NCBI RefSeq assembly: GCF_958979055.1
Contig: NC_084897.1
Location: forward strand, 22,131,628 to 22,195,627
From: Alnus glutinosa
Lineage: Eukaryota > Streptophyta > Magnoliopsida > Fagales > Betulaceae
Length of the DNA stretch: 64,000 nucleotides
Direction: 5' to 3'
Part shown: positions 53,301-64,000 of the stretch, piece by piece
How the letters are laid out: the number at the start of each line of letters is the position of its first letter
How positions within the stretch are numbered: the first letter of the stretch is position 1
Translations under genes and position numbers: made by a program
The notes under the pieces: model-generated
Seen by the model: the letters and a program-made list of their open reading frames with translations, nothing else
Told to the model about the DNA's origin: nothing
Database searches by the model: none

Positions 53301-54817
53301 TGCTTTTATTAAGTACAAGTCCATAATCCGGAAGTCAAGGTTTTCTACTAGAGTTCATCTGTCAATTATGGACACCCTTAAATTGCATCCGTATGTATGA
53401 ACAAGTTATTCATAATCATCACTAACATAAATTGGAATTTTCCGATAGTATATTTACTTTGACTTTCCATTTTCTGGGCATTTCATTTCATCTCCGAGTT
53501 CAAACAATTTCTCTAATTCACATATTGAACATATGTTTGACCTATTACATGTACACGTCTCAAGTTTGCTTCAACAGTTTCAGATATCTGAAGGGGTGGA
53601 AGAGCATAGCAGTTGCAGCATCGACAGCGCAACTGGAGAAGAACTAGATCGTCTACATTCCAGGCCTGCTTCAAGTTTTGAACACTCTTTTGGGGGTGAA
53701 AGTTTCTCAGACTATAGCCAGTGTACCAGTGGTAAATTTACATTCTTATTTTTCGTTTCACTAAACATGATGATGATATGGGATCTAGAGCACTATTCTG
53801 CCACATGAATAATTTTTATTTTCAAAGTTAATCAAGAATGCTGTCAAAAGAACAGCCAGGAATCTCGTGGTCATAAGACAGCGATTATGTCCATGGGGAA
53901 AAATTAATAATAACTGTTGTTTCAGCTCTGTAGGTAAATAATTTAAACATCGCTGCTCATATATGTAAAGCCAGTGAACTTTGCATGATTAAGATTATTT
54001 GCACTCTTTGAGGTTTTCGAGCAAATGATTTTTAACGTAATTGGGTAGTATATAAATAATTGTGAGAACTTTGTTTTGGCGCCTTTTGACCAAATGCATG
54101 TTGATATCATAGTAATAACTAAGACATGTACTCTTCTTTTCAGGGAGCGCAAAGTATTCACTGGAGCAAGCTCAAGAATCGATTAATTGGCACTCTACAA
54201 AAGAATCTCTACCAGTAGGAGGTGAGGTGGAATTATCTGACTCAGCCTCTTCCATGCCTACAGGGGATGTGGGCACGAAGCATATTAGTAGAACATTCAG
54301 TTTCATAGGTTGTAAGGGATCAAGCAACAGGGAACTAGAATATGTGAGGGATATACTCAAAAACACAGAGTTGATGTTGGAAGATTTAGCATTGGGTCAA
54401 ACCAGTAAGATTGTAGCCCCAAATCTATTTGACCAGTTGGATAATCAGGGAAATGGAGCAGAAAGAAATGGAGAAGAGTGCTTTAAGCTTGGGCGAAAGG
54501 TTCTATTTGATTGTGTGAGTGAATGCCTGGATTTGAGGTGCAGTGAAATTCTTGTTGGAAGCTGCAAATCATGGGCCAAGTGGGTGACATTGTCTGGTAG
54601 GAAGGTATGGGTGGCAGAGGAATTATACAAGGAGATTTTAGGTTGGAAAAGCATGGAGGACTTGATGGTGGATGAGCTTGTGGACAAGGACATGAGCACT
54701 CAGTGTGGGAGATGGCTTGACTTTGACAAAGAAGCATTTGAAGAAGGTGTGGAAATTGAGAAGGGAATATTGGCTTCATTGGTTGATGAATTGGTTTCTG
54801 ATATATTGCATTTATAA
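50338..54817 (+). CDS. TON1-recruiting-motif (TRM6/7/8-like) protein, DUF3741-DUF4378
   Basis: Five coding exons: 50338-50440, 50581-50639, 50756-52534, 53578-53731 and 54144-54817 (TAA). Phases agree and give 922 residues. The N-terminus MEVEKRRSKGGFLNLFDWNG plus KSRKKLF is typical of the TRM6/7/8 subgroup. The DUF3741 motif APGVVARLMGLDSLP lies at residues 88-102, and DVAYILEAAAKIMDASPR further on. The middle is serine/asparagine-rich and probably disordered. The C-terminal DUF4378 spans about 762-920 (ELEYVRDILKNTELMLEDL, then DCVSECLDLRCSEI, and EKGILASLVDELVSDIL at the end). TRM proteins bind TON1 and microtubules and help set cortical microtubule arrays and organ shape. It follows RECQL1 on the same strand, as I recall for At3g05740-At3g05750, pointing to TRM6. 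No lesion was seen. Confidence 0.93.
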
Positions 54818-57052
54818 ATTCGATTTAGTTTCATTCTGTCCAGGTGGATCTGTCACGTAGTTGACTTGTACCTTTTTTTTTTTTTTTTTTTTATATATAT
54901 ATATAATTGTTGGTACATTATATATATATATATATATATATTATTCAAATTGATGGAAAGCATCAAAGATCATTCAATCTGGTGCATACTTCTTTTCCAA
55001 TTTGCAGCAGCTCTTAATACCCAATAATTCGTTTGGCAATGTTTTTTAGGACAGATTTTTTTTTTTATTTTTTTTAGCAAAATAACAAAAGCATTAACGA
55101 AAATTTCAACATTCAAAACTGTTATTTTTATGTCACTTCATAACCAAAAATCAAAAAACACCCTCTAAATTTTTTTTTTTATCAAAGGAGTTATACAAAA
55201 TGGTTCATTTGGAATTTAAGTAGCCAGTGCAAGTAACATTTGTGTGACATTTGGAGCTTAAGTGATGTTTGGGTTGGCGTTGATGGCTTTGTGAGATTTG
55301 GGCTTTGAGTGTTGAAGGGCCCAGGCAGGGGATTTTGATTATGGGCTGGGTGGGCTGGGCTCAGTGAGAGGTCTTTGATTCCTTGGATTTTAGTGAGTAG
55401 AAAAATAGTGGGTCTGACTGAGTTTAGCAGGGAATCTTTTGCTAATTTTGTGAGCTCAATTAAAAAAAAAAAAATGTAAGATTAATTGTAAACTCAAACC
55501 CACATTCAATGTAAGCTCAATTAAAAAAATATATATATATTCTACCAATTTATACTTGTAGAAATAGAAATCTTTTGTTAATTTTGTGAAGCAGATTGAA
55601 TTTTTTACGAAACTTTTAAGAAGCAACGCAAGGGTTACTTCTTAAAGAAACTGCAGCATCTCAATATAAATAAATAAAAAGTCATTTATCTTTTAAAAGG
55701 CTCAAGCCTCCCAAACTGATCCTTAAACAAAACTACAAAAAAAAAAAAAAAAAAAGAAAAGTCAAGAAGTCACACACATCCATTATCATCTTTGTACAAA
55801 TACAAAACAATAAGATGTTAATGTCATAAATGTTTCATGTTTGGATTGTTTTTTATCTCCTCACCAACTGTGTATATATACAGAGAAGACAAAAAAAAAA
55901 AAAAAAGAAGGAGGAGAAACAAACAAATTGGGGCCGGTTCATTTATTATGAGTGGTCATGGGCTAATAGCCTGTTTAGAAACAGCTTCAAAAGTACGTAT
56001 TTTTATTAAACACGTAGCCTAAGATTTCATGTAGTACCATATCGTTGACCGACTTATTTAAAGAGCACATGTTCTTGTTTCGTGTATTTGTCGGCAATTA
56101 ATGCTACTTAATAAATTATTATATAATTATTTTATAATTTGATGATACGATAATAAAAATTATTATTTATATCGGTTAATACTTATATTAAAAAAAATAA
56201 AAAATAATAATTTTTACTGTCACATTATTTTAATTACGAACAGTTATACTACTAATATGTCAGATTTAACATTCACTTGGCACGACTTAAGTGGATGGGA
56301 AGTGCTGTTTGTGCGTATTCAATGAGTTACGATGCTAGATGTGAATTGTCAACACACCTCACATGGGCATGGTGTGAAAAACAAATCTAATAACAACATT
56401 TCACGTGATTTCCTCTTCAGTTTCTCACTTTCTTCCACCACGATATCTTGTACCAAATTTACTTCTCTTTTGTGGTTCCACAAGTTGCATCACTATTTTA
56501 ATTTTTTTTTAAAGATTCTCTATTAAAATGGAGAAAACCTAATAAATTAGAGAATAACTTTAATAAGGACATGGTGTAAACTAGGTACTTTACAACCACC
56601 AATAGTATTAGGCCACATAAGCTTGTTACACCAACATAGTTCAAGTTAAAAACACCGGATCATGAATCTTCTCTCAAGACAACCGACATCTGAAACTCAT
56701 CAATCAAAAGAACACCGTCTCTCTCTATGTAAGAAACTTCTGCGACTTCGACCAAGCCGCTGTATACTCATTTCTGACATTAAAAAAATTCCCTCATCAA
56801 ATCCTGGCCTTTCTAATTTCTCCTTTCATGGTCATCTACATAAACGTAAAAAGCATATAGCTTTTCTTGAATCTATTACTATCAATTCCCACCCTTTTCC
56901 CTGCAAAATTTCAAGAATCGCTTGAATCCAAAATATAGGTAAATATATTTGATTAAGATTAGATTACACTTGAATAATTTCAAATTTTTTGTAATTAGTT
57001 TGTAAGCTTATATTATGTCCTAGTACGTACTTACCAGAAGAAAGACACTAAT

Positions 57053-57102
<50 letters not shown>

Positions 57103-57310
57103 TTTCTACAAAAAAAGTCTCGTGATGATATAACATAAAAATGAAAAGTGGTTTTATATTTTTAGGAGTGTTTTGAGTTGTTTAATAATGTATTTATCTT
57201 GAGAAAAAAAAAAATTCAAACAAACATAATTATTATATCTTGTTAGAACTGTTGGTGGTCGTATTTAAAATAAAAACAAAAAACAAAAAAAAAAAACGTG
57301 TTTGTAGTCA
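54818..57310. other. intergenic region downstream of the TRM gene
   Basis: Begins with the TRM 3'UTR (poly-T and TA runs at 54870-54941). About 55028-55165 holds a repeat (TTCGTTTGGCAATGTTTTTT to AAAAACACCCTCTAAA) related to the GTTTGTTAATG MITE family. A TA microsatellite lies at 57056-57092. An 87-codon ORF at 56662-56925 has no recognisable family and no supporting signal. Confidence 0.5.
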
Positions 57311-57311
57311 T

Positions 57312-57620
57312 TGTTAGAGAATATATTCTCCATATAATTGTGATTGGATATAGTACAAGAATATATGAGATTAATTTTATTGTAATCAGATTTGATGTTA
57401 ATCTGATTTGATTGCCATACCTATATACCACAATTCTCTTATAAATAAGAGTCTCATTAATTGTAAATATATATATCAAGAGAAATAAAAGTATAATGTA
57501 ACCATTTATACTTTATCTTGTAGATGCAGGTCATAAACTAAACCACGTAAAATTGTTTATCTCTATTTTATTATTTTAATTTAATTTTCTTTATATTATA
57601 TTTTCTTTTAGTCGTAAGTA
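57312..57620 (+). mobile_element. copia-like LTR fragment
   Basis: It starts TGTTAGAGAATATATTCTCC, has a TATA-like TTATAAATAAGAGTCTCATT in the middle, then CTTGTAGATGCAGGTCATAA and ACCACGTAAAATTG followed by a T-rich end. This order of words is common to plant Ty1/copia LTRs. The 3' boundary and target duplication are not clear, and no internal coding region follows, so it is a solo or truncated LTR. Confidence 0.5.
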
Positions 57621-58426
57621 CCCGATTCCTTGGTGAGGATCTCAATCTTCATTGTTACTTCTTTATTTTCCTTTTTGTAACGTATTTAATATAAAAAATA
57701 TATATATTCAACTTTCACCCCTTGTGTATGATTAAGAAAAGGAAGTGTTTTACTTTAAAAGAAAAAAAAATAAAAAAAGGAATTTTTTTTTTGGTTGGTC
57801 CAAAGATTCATGTAGCTCCAAGCTTTACCCAAATGGGTCCAAGCTTTCTTGGTAATTTATACTAGATAACTAGAGGGTGTCGAAAAATGCACATGAAGAA
57901 AGGGCATTGAATCAGTGTACTCAACCATGTGTCAGATTTTGATTGGGTGGTGCAGTCTCTTTCCTACCAAGCAGAGTATGGCTAACACCAATATTCTTCC
58001 TTCTTGGGTTTAGGGAAAACTGAAAAGAGATGGGCATTCAGCTTTCTATAATGTCAACAGATTAGTATTTTATATATTTATACCGATTAATTAGTTGTTT
58101 AATTAAGCAGATTATTGTTATAATGATTAATAATTAATTGAGGGAGGGTATAGATGCAGAACCTCAGCCTCGTAGCAGCTGCCCAAAAGTTAGGATCCTA
58201 TGAACACAGCTTTAACTCTGTGCTTCCAAGGTGTACATAGGCCTCGGATAAAGTCAAATATAATTGGCATTTTCCCACTTCCTGTTGACTTGAAACCCTT
58301 CTTCAAAAATCATGGATCTTTCATTCTCCTCCATTGAATCAACTTGCTTCTAAAGTTTGAATGAGAAGAAAATAATTTCTTAATTTTGACCCAAGTAAAT
58401 TAAAGTAATCCTATAATGAGTTTGAA

Positions 58427-58906
58427 AAATGCTATATGTACTCAAAATTTTACTCCGTCAGCCCTATACCCTGACGTGACATCAGGTTTACATTGTTTCA
58501 ACCTAGCAATAAGGGATTAGAAATGACTGCTTGGGATAGTAGAAACTTGACTTGACAGTTGCTACGTTAGGGTGTAAGGACGATGAAGATAAATTTGGCT
58601 CTGCCAGCCCTATACCATGACATGACATTAGGTTTCCATTATCCCAAACTAGCGATAAAAGATTAGAAATTGCTACTTTGAATAATAGAAACTTGACTTG
58701 ACAGTTGCTATGTCAATGTGTAAGGGCGATGGAGACAAATTTGGCTCCGTCAACCCTATACCCTGACGTGACTTCAGGTTTCCATTATCCCAAGCTAATG
58801 ATAAGGGATAAAAAATTGCTGCTTGGGATAATAGAAACTTGACTTGGCAGTTGCTACGTCAGGGTGTAAGGACGATGGAGATAAATTTGGAATACATGTA
58901 GCATTT
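58427..58906. mobile_element. TIR element containing three 146-bp hairpin units
   Basis: The ends AAATGCTATATGTA (58427-58440) and TACATGTAGCATTT (58893-58906) are inverted repeats with one mismatch. The interior has three tandem copies of a unit anchored on (G/A)CCCTATACC at 58461, 58607 and 58753, exactly 146 bp apart. Each unit is itself an imperfect hairpin: CCCTGACGTGAC...CATTATCCCAAGC on one side and GCTTGGGATAATAG...CTACGTCAGGGTG on the other. Non-coding. Target duplication unresolved. Confidence 0.8.
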
Positions 58907-58917
58907 CTAAATATGTT

Positions 58918-59080
58918 TTAGAGCGTGTTGTTTTCTAAATAAAAAATAAAAAATATTTTGATGTGATATAAAGGTAAAAAAAAAAAAAAAAATGTGTTTT
59001 TAAGAGTTTTTCTATTTAAATTGTTTATTAATACTTTTAAAAAAAAAAATACAGAAACGTTAACAAACAGAGCCAAATGT
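58918..59080. mobile_element. MITE-like repeat (GTTTGTTAA family)
   Basis: GAGCGTGTTGTTTTCTAAAT at the left and AAACGTTAACAAACAGAGCC at the right surround an AT-rich core with GATGTGATATAAAGG. Similar sequences are at about 3265-3480, 6690-7092 and 57130-57228. Confidence 0.5.
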
Positions 59081-60174
59081 TTCATTTGAAATCATCCAAC
59101 AAGAAGATCACTCCAAATGAAAATTCCAAAAATTTAATTGAGCAAACCCAAAATAGTGTCATAATAATAAACATTTTTTCAGTGCCATTAAATACTTCAA
59201 AATTTGGACAGGAACATGTACATGGGAACTAGTGAAATCTGGAGCGTATCAACGGCTGTGACATTAAAAGAAGCAGTACAAGATGATCTTGATGTGGACG
59301 ATGAAAATGATTTGAGGGTCTGCAGGGGAAGAATGGTGTGGTGACATCACAGAGGGACACAAACTTGTACTGTTTGAACGTGCCGGCCTCTACTGTGAAT
59401 CACAGAGATTAATAATTTTTATAAGGAATGGGCCCTTTTCCGTTTTCCCACTTCGATCCCTACTCTTCTCTCAATGTCACCCTTTTAATTCTTTTTAGGT
59501 CACATTTTCTCTTTCTACTTCTACAACTAGGGGCATGCAATTTCCCCTTTACACCCCTTGCCTCTAAGGCTTATTTATTTAGTTATATATTTATTATTAC
59601 TATTATTATTTGGGTCATTCTATAAGAAGAAGGGCTTTAACAATATTATTGTAGAAGGTGATTTGCATGTTGATTTTTGATTTTTTTTTATTTTTTATAT
59701 TGTTGGCTCTTCTTAAAACTTCTTTTTATTTGTCAATGAACAATTCTAAATATTGAAACAAGGAATTCTATAAAAAAAAATTCTTTAAATTTTGAAAAAT
59801 AATCTCGCATTTTCTATTTTGAAGAACCACTTTTTAAAAAAAATACTCTACATCTTATTTTTTATTTTGGAGAATGACTAATTTTTTATTCTTTCTTTAT
59901 TTTGGAAGATGGGCCTCATGGAATGGGGAATCATTGAGAGATGGGAGGAAGTTTAGCTTTTTATTAGGGTAAATGAGAGAGACATAAATCAAATATGATA
60001 GAAATGATGAACAATGATCCTTCATATACGAAAGATTACTATAATATATCCTTTAAAATAAAAGATGGGAAAATTGGATTACCTTAAAAAAAAAAAAAAA
60101 AAAAACTAAAAACCAAAAAGAAGTAAGTTTGAAAACAAATTAGAGTTAGTTTTTTTTTAGAAAAAAAATACAAG
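59081..60174. other. gene-free stretch
   Basis: No coding region was supported; the ORF at 59428-59625 has no recognisable family. AT-rich with T/A tracts (59680, 60087-60105). Confidence 0.5.
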
Positions 60175-60800
60175 GAGTGGCTGAAACAATGAGGGTGGTT
60201 CAGCTACCCCTTTTGCATTTTAGGGGAGGCTCGAGCACCTCCATAGTCTCCCATAGTTTGTGGGGATGGTTTGACCATCTCATTTGCTTGGATCCGAAAA
60301 GATCAATCAATATAGAGTCATAGATTATGAGGGTGGTTTAATTACTCTTATTTTGAATTTTGGAAAGTAATTGAACAACTCTTACAAAATGTGGGAATGC
60401 TCGAACCACCCTATTTTTGCTTTTGGATAAGGGTGCTTAGGCCACCCTTTATTTTTTATTTTATTTTATTTTATTTTTTAATTTTGTTTTTGTTTTGTTT
60501 AATTTTTATTTTTATTTATGTTTTTTCCTCTAACTATCATTAGGTTAAAAGTAACATATTCAATTAATATTTGGCATTAAAATGGACAAAAAATCCCTCA
60601 CATACATCACATCGATTCACATGTCACTCTTTTTACATTTAACTTCTTAAAATACCTTTAAAATTATTAAGTAAATAAATAAAGTTGTATTAAAAATAAA
60701 AGGAGTGACCAAGAGGTAGTTCAGCTATCCCATAACCTTTGGGGGTGGCTGAGTGAGACTGCCACCTCCTTTTACATAACCTTTGGGGGTGGCTGAGTGA
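60175..60800. repeat. GGTGGC/GCCACC-containing repeat region
   Basis: Contains GAGGGTGGTTCAGCTACCCC (60190), GGGGAGGCTCGAGCACCTCC (about 60223), CTCGAACCACCC (60399) and GGTGCTTAGGCCACCC (60430). An exact 26-bp direct repeat at 60731-60756 and 60775-60800 starts CATAACCTTTGGGGGTGGCT. This is a weaker, AT-richer relative of the palindromic core at 22216-22950. Ends were not delimited. Confidence 0.6.
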
Positions 60801-60894
60801 AACATGATATACTCACACACCTTATACATTTCTAAACTTTAAAATTATAATTGCAAAAACGCGGAGTTTGGAGAGTTATAATATCTAATATATA

Positions 60895-61004
60895 GTTTTC
60901 AAGGGATAGCTCAATCGGATGGAGACCACGCCTCATGAAGCGGAGGTTACTAGTTCGAATCTTCCTTCCCTTCTTGTGTGGACATGTAAAAAATAATAAT
61001 AATA
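60895..61004 (+). mobile_element. tRNA-derived SINE with 17-bp target duplication
   Basis: The unit begins GTTTTCAAGGGATAGCTCAA, giving a Pol III A box (TAGCTCAATCGGATGG), and has a B box (AGTTCGAATC) about 40 bp later. It ends in GTGTGGACATG and an A-rich (AAT)n tail. Flanks are identical 17-mers ATAATATCTAATATATA at 60878-60894 and 61005-61021 (a few bases may belong to the AAT tail). Head, tail and duplication are those of a tRNA-derived SINE inserted about 200 bp upstream of the DUF1645 start. Confidence 0.82.
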
Positions 61005-61142
61005 ATAATATCTAATATATATAAAAGCAAGGATTCTTTACTAATTGCAAATTGACATTTAGTACGGACATGAAAAGACAAATGGCATTGACGAAATAAA
61101 AGCCAAACGGAAGGGCAATTCCACTCACCCCAGCTCCCTCCC

Positions 61143-61150
61143 TATATATC
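61143..61150 (+). promoter_or_regulatory. TATA box of the DUF1645 gene
   Basis: TATATATC in the context CTCCCTATATATCTCCCATC lies 48-55 bp before the ATG at 61198. The leader between is CA-rich (CACACAAACAACACA), as in many plant 5'UTRs. Confidence 0.55.
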
Positions 61151-61197
61151 TCCCATCCTCATTAACACAACCTGGTCTTCCCCACACAAACAACACA

Positions 61198-62352
61198 ATG
61201 GACGGCAACAATGGCGAACCCTCGAACCAAGACCCTCCAAATCATACCGATGGCGAAACCCATAACACCCACGAACCCCAACCCACTTTCGAAGACATTG
61301 ATAGCTCTTGTTCCACTCCCTATGTCAGTGCTCCCTCCAGCCCCGGCCGTGGCCCTGTCACCGGCTTCTTCTACAGCGCCCCGTCAAGCCCAATGCACTT
61401 TGCGCTGAGCATAGCTTTAACAAAAACACCACCTCAAACTTCATCAATGGACGACTTTGAGTTCTCTGCGAGGTTCGGGTCAAGTGGGTATGGGACCGGG
61501 TCTATGAGCTCCGCGGATGAGCTGTTCTTGAACGGGAAGATCAGGCCCATGAAGCTTTCCACCCACCTGGAGCAGCCTCAGGTTTTAGCGCCATTGCTGG
61601 ATCTCGTAGCGGAGGTGGATGAGTATGACGCGGATCAGCTGGGCGTGAGAGGCAGAGATCTGAGGCTACGAGATAAGTCTTTGCGCAGAAGAACCAGATC
61701 TCTTTCTCCGCTGAGAAACACGGGGTTTGAGTGGGCAGAAAATGAGGGTGGAGATGAAGATATGAGCTTAGCAAACAAGAATGGTTGTTTGGATGTGGAA
61801 GATAATGAGAGGGAAAAGATTGAGGGTTTGTGTTCAGATACTACTACTCCTTCGGCTTCTGCTTCGTCTTCAAGATCTTCTTCAGCTGGGAGGAGCTCAA
61901 AGAGATGGGTTTTCTTGAAAGATTTTCTCAGGAGCAAAAGCGAAGGAAGAAGCAACAACAAGTTCTGGTCTACAATTTCGTTTGCTCCCACCAAGGAAAA
62001 GAAACCCGGAAACCAAACGCTTCCAAACCTCGTTACAAAGGATCATAAGGATAACAAGCTTAACAACTCGGTCTCTGCGCCTTCAGAAGCGGCGAAAGGC
62101 AAAGGAAACGCACACGTTTCGACCAAGAAAGCGGCCGGAAAGCCGGCAAATGGGGTCGGAAAGCGGCGGCACGTGCCACGGTCGCCGCATGAGTTGCATT
62201 ACACGGCTAATAGAGCTCAAGCCGAGGAAATGAAAAAGAAGACTTTTTTGCCTTACAGGCAAGGGTTGCTTGGGTGCTTGGGGTTTAGTTCAAAGGGGTA
62301 CGGGGCTATGAATGGGTTTGCTAGAGCCTTAAACCCAGTCTCCTCCAGGTAA
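61198..62352 (+). CDS. DUF1645 family protein
   Basis: Intronless 384-residue ORF. Family hallmarks: two APSSP-type repeats near the N-terminus (STPYVSAPSSPGRG and FFYSAPSSPMHFALS), DDFEFSARFG, and ADELFLNGKIRPMKL at about residues 104-118. Further on are an arginine-rich RRRTRSLSPLR, RWVFLKDFLRSKSEGRS and a C-terminal FLPYRQGLLGCLGFSS. The serine-, lysine- and arginine-rich rest is probably disordered. Plant DUF1645 proteins lack a defined biochemical activity; some have been linked to stress and growth traits. The start is the first ATG after a TATA box at 61143. A SINE lies about 195 bp upstream. No lesion was seen. Confidence 0.93.
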   Translation: MDGNNGEPSNQDPPNHTDGETHNTHEPQPTFEDIDSSCSTPYVSAPSSPGRGPVTGFFYSAPSSPMHFALSIALTKTPPQTSSMDDFEFSARFGSSGYGTGSMSSADELFLNGKIRPMKLSTHLEQPQVLAPLLDLVAEVDEYDADQLGVRGRDLRLRDKSLRRRTRSLSPLRNTGFEWAENEGGDEDMSLANKNGCLDVEDNEREKIEGLCSDTTTPSASASSSRSSSAGRSSKRWVFLKDFLRSKSEGRSNNKFWSTISFAPTKEKKPGNQTLPNLVTKDHKDNKLNNSVSAPSEAAKGKGNAHVSTKKAAGKPANGVGKRRHVPRSPHELHYTANRAQAEEMKKKTFLPYRQGLLGCLGFSSKGYGAMNGFARALNPVSSR

Positions 62353-63687
62353 ATATCTTTGTGGGGATTCAAGGAAAATTGTATAGATTTTTTTTTTTTT
62401 TTTTTGAGCTTCTTCTATTTAGGACCTGTTGATTATCTATGTATTTATTATCGGGTCTTCTCTTTTCTGTTTAAAAAGAGAAGATGTCCCTGATTTAAAT
62501 ATTGGGGTTGATGAATTATGGGGTGTTCTTTTATCCCCATTTGCAGCTTGACATGCTACTTTCTCTCGGACATAGAGATTGTTGTAAACCATGAGAGAAA
62601 GATAAATGGTCAAAATCTTGTTTCTTATGGTTACCCAAGTAACAGCTTCATGAAGTTCAATCAAAGTTAATGTAATTATTGTGCCAATAATCTGCTGCTT
62701 ATTTTTGGAGTGTTCTTATGAGAAACTAAATTGCATTATTGTGATGCCAATAATGTGATCCTCTCATGTGGTGGACATAGCCAAAATCCTGTTTGGTAAT
62801 GAAGGCCTCCATAACTACATGCCCCCACAGTACCAACACGTTTGTATCTTCCTGGCTCAATGCATGAAATTCTAGTGGTACTTTTTGCAATTGGATGAGA
62901 CTGAGGCCAATTTGCCTCTTGTGTTACTAGTTTTGGGGCCACCAGAAGCTACTTGTTCATGTTTATGCAATGATTTTGCTTTGGTTGAGATCTAACTTCA
63001 GATGGGGCATGGTGTCGCCTAGATTTGACATAAAAGAGTGTGAGATTATGAAACATTTGACTTGTTTTTGTTAAGTGTTGTTGTCAATCTAATCAAAATA
63101 ACAGAAGCTGGGAGACATCTCTTTTTGGCTTCTTCTTTCTGGGTCTTTTCCTTTGTTTCCCATATGAACATCAAACTATGTAAATATTACTTAACAAATG
63201 TGGTTAATTTTTTTTTTTTTTTTGGTTTATCACCACAAAAGTGAAAGTGTTTTGACTTTTTAGGCATTGTTAAAAGATTGAGAGAGGGCAATGACTACCG
63301 GATAAAGATAAGAGGCCCAACATCATTAATTTCAACAAGCGAAAAATAGTGGCAAAAGAAAATTATGGTCCCATTGCCATTATTGTTCATCTGTTCGTAT
63401 TCAAAATTTTTACGTTATTCCAAAGAATCAACAATAATGATAACATAAAGTTGGTTGTACTATAAAAAGATGCTGTTTGAAAATTCCACACTGTTCGATC
63501 AAAGTCTACCTGGTGTTGGAAATGTTGGTTGATAGGGGTCTGGTCCCGTCTCTAACAATCTCTCTTCAAGTTGAAATCAATGACCATTCACCAAGCCCTC
63601 CCCCTCTAAAACACAAAAAATTGCCACCTTTTCTCCTCTGATTTTCGCAACTGCCCTAGTGCCCTGCTACATTTTACTAATACACTT
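62353..63687. other. region downstream of DUF1645 gene
   Basis: The first few hundred bases are probably 3'UTR (T-rich tract at about 62388-62405). No coding region is supported to 63687. Confidence 0.5.
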
Positions 63688-64000
63688 CTTAGAACATCTT
63701 TAGCATGTCCCTTCTTATGGCTTATAATAACTATATATATAACATCTTCATTCATTTTACCGTATTGAAATTTTACTGTAACACCTTTTAGGTTTTTTTT
63801 TTTAAAAAAAAAAATTATTTTCTCCCCTATTTCACCACTCTCAGATTTCACGATAAAAAATACAGTAAAAAAAAATGATATTTAAAGAGAATAGAGAGAA
63901 AATTTGTTGGAATTTGTATTGAAAAACCAATAGATAAAATAGAAAAAAAAAAAGTATTTTGAGTAGCTTAAATAACCACTATTGCTAAAGATGCTTTAAG
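63688..64000. mobile_element. MITE reaching the window end
   Basis: The left end CTTAGAACATCTTTAGCATG and the reverse complement of the right end CTTAAAGCATCTTTAGCAAT are near-matching terminal inverted repeats. The interior is AT-rich and non-coding. The right end coincides with the end of the window, so the terminus and target duplication cannot be confirmed. Confidence 0.65.

Noticed and set aside
56662..56925. 87-codon plus-strand ORF
   Set aside because: Protein-like in parts but no family, no upstream signals and located in repeat-rich intergenic DNA; left as undetermined.
57307..57534. GTCAT repeats at 57307-57311 and 57530-57534 as a target duplication of the copia-like LTR
   Set aside because: They would give a non-canonical LTR end (CAG) and cut off the ACCACGTAAA segment normally inside such LTRs; a chance 5-bp match is likely.

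Overview
This is a nuclear genome window from a eudicot plant. Evidence: long AT-rich intergenic DNA, GT-AG introns, plant-specific families (DUF3511, DUF1645, TRM/LONGIFOLIA-type DUF3741-DUF4378, RECQL1, FAR1-type MULE transposase) and plant-only repeats such as a Cassandra TRIM LTR carrying 5S rRNA sequence. The repeat content suggests a woody species; I cannot name it from sequence alone.

Layout. 1-2.7 kb: three phase-0 terminal exons of an unidentified + strand gene, whose large intron holds two degraded LINEs in opposite orientations. 2.7-13.4 kb: gene-free, with MITE-like repeats, an LTR-like region, a Cassandra solo LTR with a perfect 5-bp target duplication (8009-8231) and a long inverted-repeat element. 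13.5-21.8 kb: a complete ten-coding-exon gene for a mut-7/WRN-like DEDDy 3'-5' exonuclease, with a hAT-like MITE and a 26-G run in one intron. 21.95-23.18 kb: a 1.2-kb terminal-inverted-repeat element with a GC-rich palindromic core. 23,569-33,632: a 10-kb Mutator-like element (MULE) with TIRs over 600 bp and a perfect 9-bp target duplication. 34-38 kb: a small orphan ORF, repeats and a DUF3511 gene. 38.5-45.0 kb: a complete RECQL1 helicase gene in ten exons. 45-49.3 kb: gene-free. 50.3-54.8 kb: a TRM-family gene (five coding exons). 54.8-61.2 kb: repeats, including a 3 x 146-bp hairpin array and a SINE with a target duplication. 61.2-62.4 kb: a single-exon DUF1645 gene. The last 300 bp look like a MITE.

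The most unusual object is the MULE. Its minus-strand transposase gene (FAR1-like DNA-binding region, MULE core, SWIM zinc finger) reads through correctly phased introns into exons homologous to the C-terminus of VARICOSE/EDC4, the mRNA-decapping scaffold. This suggests a transposase-host chimera. A convergent plus-strand gene, in the position mudrB holds in MuDR, encodes a GRF-type zinc finger with a coiled coil and a C-terminal membrane segment. Both genes now carry disabling lesions, so this copy looks non-autonomous.

The DUF3511-RECQL1-TRM block resembles, from memory, the gene order around Arabidopsis At3g05725-At3g05750, so this part is probably an ancestral syntenic block. The MULE lies between it and the exonuclease gene.
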